From RUG695 sp050943135 (GTDB lineage: Bacteria; Planctomycetota; Planctomycetia; Pirellulales; Thermoguttaceae): 64,000 nucleotides of DNA. The DNA is taken from NCBI GenBank assembly GCA_050943135.1, contig JBMNOP010000005.1:62001-126000 (forward strand), read 5' to 3'. How positions within the stretch are numbered: the first letter of the stretch is position 1; each line of letters begins with the position of its first letter. A model generated the notes under the pieces. The model ran no database searches. It was not told the DNA's origin and saw only the letters and a program-made list of their open reading frames with translations. The translations under genes and the position numbers were made by a program. This document shows, piece after piece, positions 61,565 to 64,000 of the stretch.

Positions 61565-62983
61565 CTACTTTTTCTCTTTGAGTTTCCTGAGAACTTCCAG
61601 CGCTTTGTCGACGAGTGCTTCACCGCCACCGGGGGCCAGAATCGTGTTGATCGTCTCGTAACTCCCTTCTTCGAAAGCTTTGAGGGTCGGCACGTAAAGG
61701 TAGTCCCCTTGGGCCAATTCGAGGACGATCGTCCGTTTGAAGGGGGAGTTTTTCCGAATCGCGTCTCCCAGATCAACAAAGATTTCTCCCGGAAGCGAGA
61801 CGATCGCCAGATCATCGGAGAGACGAATCGCCTGAACATCAAGTCGCAGAAGGTCAGGATGTAATGAGCAGTTGACGATTTTTTCGGCACGCGCCCGGTC
61901 GAGGAACGGAAGACCTTCCCCCTCCGGGGCGACGGCCAAGTGTAGTAGACTTTCCGCTTTTTCGAGTTCCTCATCGGTGAACTTTTGCTTCGGCCATTCG
62001 AGAATTTCGGCGTGTGTGTCGAGGCTTGGTGTTACACGGTCAAGTCCGTGGTGGAAGATCATCGAGAATGCTTCCAGTCCGAGAATCGTGCCGATTTCCG
62101 CAGCCTGGCGCGGCTCGGATCCCCCGGCAAAGTCGAAATGGTTGATATCCCCTGCCGTGCCAATGCCGAAGACGGAGACGAAATCTTCTCCGAATCGGGA
62201 TTGCAGTGCGGCGCTCAGATAATACGGGTAATCCCCGCTGATCAGCGTCCCTTCGGTGGTGTCGAGATGGAGGGCAAAATTCGTGAACGAGGAGATCGGG
62301 GTTTCGGTCTCGGCGTCACTGAAGAGAAGGAATGTCAACATCGGGTCGATACCGGCGGCGGGACGAACCTTGTCGGGATTATCGAAGCCAGGGTTAAACC
62401 GAACCGAACCGTCCTTCATGATAAACCGCCGGTTGAACGAGATTCCGAAAAGCTCTTTTTGCCCCTCATCGAGAACCGAGGGGCGAAGATTTTCCAGAGC
62501 CTTTTGAATTGCCTCGACCCCACGTTCAATGAAGAAATGTTCGTAGTCGAGCGGCTCACAGGGATCGACGCCGTTATTTTGCGCCATCGCCCGAGTGTGT
62601 AAATATTTTCGAAGCGGTCCGTTGAAGAGCGGTCCGGTGTGCGAGTGGGTCGCGCAAATGATGATCGACTCACGGGGGACGCCGGTTTTTTGGGCAATTT
62701 CGTCCCGGATCGGATTGGTCGAACTGGTTGGAATCGAACAAGTATCGGAAACGAGAAGAATTGCCGTCTTTTCCCCCTGCTGCAGTGCCAGTGCCTTGAA
62801 ATAGATCGGATCGTGTACGCCGGTCGAAATCCGTTCGTCGAAATATCCGCGAAGCCGAAACCCGATCGGCGGCGTGATGTCGACCGCCGCCGCACCGGTG
62901 TAAAGTTGGGCCGGTTCGGCCGCGGGAATCATGGAGGTGACAGCAAAGAGGAACATAGCAAGGAGAATAAAGGTTCGTTTCAT
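61565..62983 (-). CDS. Neutral/alkaline non-lysosomal ceramidase-family secreted protein
   Basis: 472 residues with a Sec signal peptide (KRTFILLAMFLFAVTSMIPA, cut near 22). GAAAVDITPPIGFRLRGYFD (about 30-49) and ATHSHTGP (about 108-115, zinc-ligand region) are the marks of the neutral ceramidase N-terminal domain family. Members hydrolyse ceramide amides, but many bacterial ones have unknown substrates. It is shorter than true ceramidases (about 650-700) and lacks the C-terminal immunoglobulin-like domain. AAAGGG sits five bases before this ATG, which is preferred over the one directly upstream at 62986. Confidence 0.8.
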   Translation of the reverse strand: MKRTFILLAMFLFAVTSMIPAAEPAQLYTGAAAVDITPPIGFRLRGYFDERISTGVHDPIYFKALALQQGEKTAILLVSDTCSIPTSSTNPIRDEIAQKTGVPRESIIICATHSHTGPLFNGPLRKYLHTRAMAQNNGVDPCEPLDYEHFFIERGVEAIQKALENLRPSVLDEGQKELFGISFNRRFIMKDGSVRFNPGFDNPDKVRPAAGIDPMLTFLLFSDAETETPISSFTNFALHLDTTEGTLISGDYPYYLSAALQSRFGEDFVSVFGIGTAGDINHFDFAGGSEPRQAAEIGTILGLEAFSMIFHHGLDRVTPSLDTHAEILEWPKQKFTDEELEKAESLLHLAVAPEGEGLPFLDRARAEKIVNCSLHPDLLRLDVQAIRLSDDLAIVSLPGEIFVDLGDAIRKNSPFKRTIVLELAQGDYLYVPTLKAFEEGSYETINTILAPGGGEALVDKALEVLRKLKEKK

Positions 62984-63092
62984 CATAACCCTTTCGGCGA
63001 GGTGTGTGGAAGATACCGGTGCGGCGGTGCCGATCCCCCCTATTGTAAAGAATCGAATTCGGTTTGAAAAGGGTATCCGTCAAGAGAACGGT

Positions 63093-63899
63093 TTACTGAA
63101 GATTCAGGACGTCGTCCATCCCGTAAAGTTTCCCGGGCTTTTTGTCGGCAAGGAATTTTGCCGCCGCCAGTGCACCCGACGCATAGGCGTCGCGGTTGGT
63201 CGCCTTGACCGTAAGCTCCATCGTTTCACCGAGGAGGCCGAAGATGATGTGATGTTCCCCCGGGTTGTCACCGATTCTTACGGCGTGGTAGCCGATTTCG
63301 TTGTGCGGACGGACTCCTGGTTTCCCGCTTCGACCGTGCATCTCGTGGGTTAGCCCCATCTTTTCGGCGATCAGTTGCCCGAATTTCAGGGCGGTTCCGC
63401 TTGGCGCGTCGGCCTTGAAACGATGGTGCTTTTCGATGATTTCGACGTCGGCGTCTTTATCGGCCAGGGCGGCAGCGGCGATCCGGGCGAGTTTCATCGT
63501 AAGATTGACCGTCAGGCTCATGCTCGGAGACCAAAGAATTGGCGTGTTGCGCGCCGCGGCTCGCAGCTCGTCTTGCTGCGGGTCGGTCAAACCGGTGGTC
63601 GCGTAGACCAAGGCGATCTTTCGTGCGCGGCAAAGGTCTAAAACCGACGTGAGCGCAGCGGGGGAGGAAAAATCGATGACAACATCGACCGGCGTATCTT
63701 GGGCGATGGTGTCGGTCAGCGGAATGCCGTTGCTCCCGATGCCGGCGAGCTCCCCGCTATCGGCCCCCAGTCGGGGGTGCCCCGGTATATCCACCGCCGC
63801 GGCAATTTCAATGAAAGGGTCGGTCGCGCCGAGCACAACCAGACGTTTCCCCATCCGGCCCGCGGCGCCGTAAATCGCAACACGTGTTTTCTCTTCCAT
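63093..63899 (-). CDS. dapB: 4-hydroxy-tetrahydrodipicolinate reductase
   Basis: NAD(P)H-dependent step of lysine and diaminopimelate synthesis. 268 residues. The Rossmann loop is VAIYGAAGRMGKRL (7-20); the active-site signature EIIEKHHRFKADAPSGTAL holds the catalytic histidine pair and lysine, and IGYHAVRIGDNPGEHHIIF follows in the dimer domain. GGAGG lies nine bases before the ATG. It supplies diaminopimelate, which would be needed if peptidoglycan is made, a point of interest beside the odd MurB. The gene upstream (outside window) probably shares its transcript. Confidence 0.95.
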   Translation of the reverse strand: MEEKTRVAIYGAAGRMGKRLVVLGATDPFIEIAAAVDIPGHPRLGADSGELAGIGSNGIPLTDTIAQDTPVDVVIDFSSPAALTSVLDLCRARKIALVYATTGLTDPQQDELRAAARNTPILWSPSMSLTVNLTMKLARIAAAALADKDADVEIIEKHHRFKADAPSGTALKFGQLIAEKMGLTHEMHGRSGKPGVRPHNEIGYHAVRIGDNPGEHHIIFGLLGETMELTVKATNRDAYASGALAAAKFLADKKPGKLYGMDDVLNLQ

Positions 63900-63934
63900 T
63901 GCAAAGATCCTCCGGGGTTCGGTGGTTTCCTGTT

Positions 63935-64000
63935 TTATTGTTTGAGCAATTCGATAATCGCGTCGATGTCGTTGGCAACGGTTACCGGGTGGTTGGCGAA
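63935..64000 (-). CDS. 3' end of an unidentified gene (rest outside window)
   Basis: Leftward frame open from the window edge to a TAA, giving the last 21 residues FANHPVTVANDIDAIIELLKQ. It looks like the last helix of an alpha/beta enzyme. It ends 35 bases before dapB, in the same direction, so it is probably in one operon with it. Too short to identify. Confidence 0.55.
   Translation of the reverse strand, partial: FANHPVTVANDIDAIIELLKQ

Overview
The window reads as a contiguous piece of a bacterial chromosome, most likely from a planctomycete (Planctomycetota, Pirellulales-like). This is inferred from several protein types I associate with that group: a DUF6800-type 59-residue basic protein, secreted WD40 proteins, a sulfatase-like protein, a neutral-ceramidase-like enzyme, a divergent MurB, and an ABC exporter operon with a very large unknown third protein. 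GC content looks moderate. Genes are densely packed, with many ATGA or TAATG start/stop overlaps. No insertion sequence, phage gene, CRISPR array or plasmid function was seen.

Layout: 1-5495 is a + strand operon with the glyS 3' end, asnS, an LPG-synthase-like membrane protein, a metal ABC permease and a sulfatase-like pseudoenzyme. 5488-7926 holds a promoter, an S1-domain RNA-binding protein and nadD. 7978-10600 (-) holds a FecE-type ATPase and an S41 protease. 10601-13583 is an accessory-looking stretch: a long structured intergenic region, a secreted protein with about 30 cysteines, and a tandem family of small membrane proteins with one intact and two decayed copies. 13584-22643 is a - strand run of nine closely spaced genes: pfkB-type kinase, DEAD-box helicase, TPR protein, response regulator, ketosynthase, acyl carrier protein, two CrtI-like FAD oxidoreductases and a FabZ-like dehydratase. 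The last five look like a dedicated acyl-chain pathway and are the best candidate here for an unusual system.

23043-30678 has an alpha-oxoamine-synthase-fold protein that lacks the PLP lysine, a thioesterase, a DUF4432 protein, a PsbP/Mog1-like protein and dnaE. 31121-36273 has a TIM-barrel isomerase, several unknown proteins, an RmlD-like SDR and the DUF6800 protein. 36518-40357 is promoter-nadB-pyrE-MATE. 40451-46570 has a secreted WD40 protein, an NRDE/TANGO2 protein, a 2[4Fe-4S] ferredoxin, a membrane-anchored unknown and folC. 46842-53440 is an ABC exporter operon ending in hemE. 53520-58433 has a GT-C glycosyltransferase, an aspartate-type aminotransferase and the hybrid cluster protein Hcp. 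58547-60974 holds three tRNA genes around murB and purC. 61565-64000 holds a ceramidase-like protein, dapB and the 3' end of one more gene.

A recurring theme is enzyme folds that have lost catalytic residues: the sulfatase-like protein, the oxoamine-synthase-like protein, the SDR and MurB. All motif statements come from reading translations by eye. No alignment, structure prediction or database search was run.
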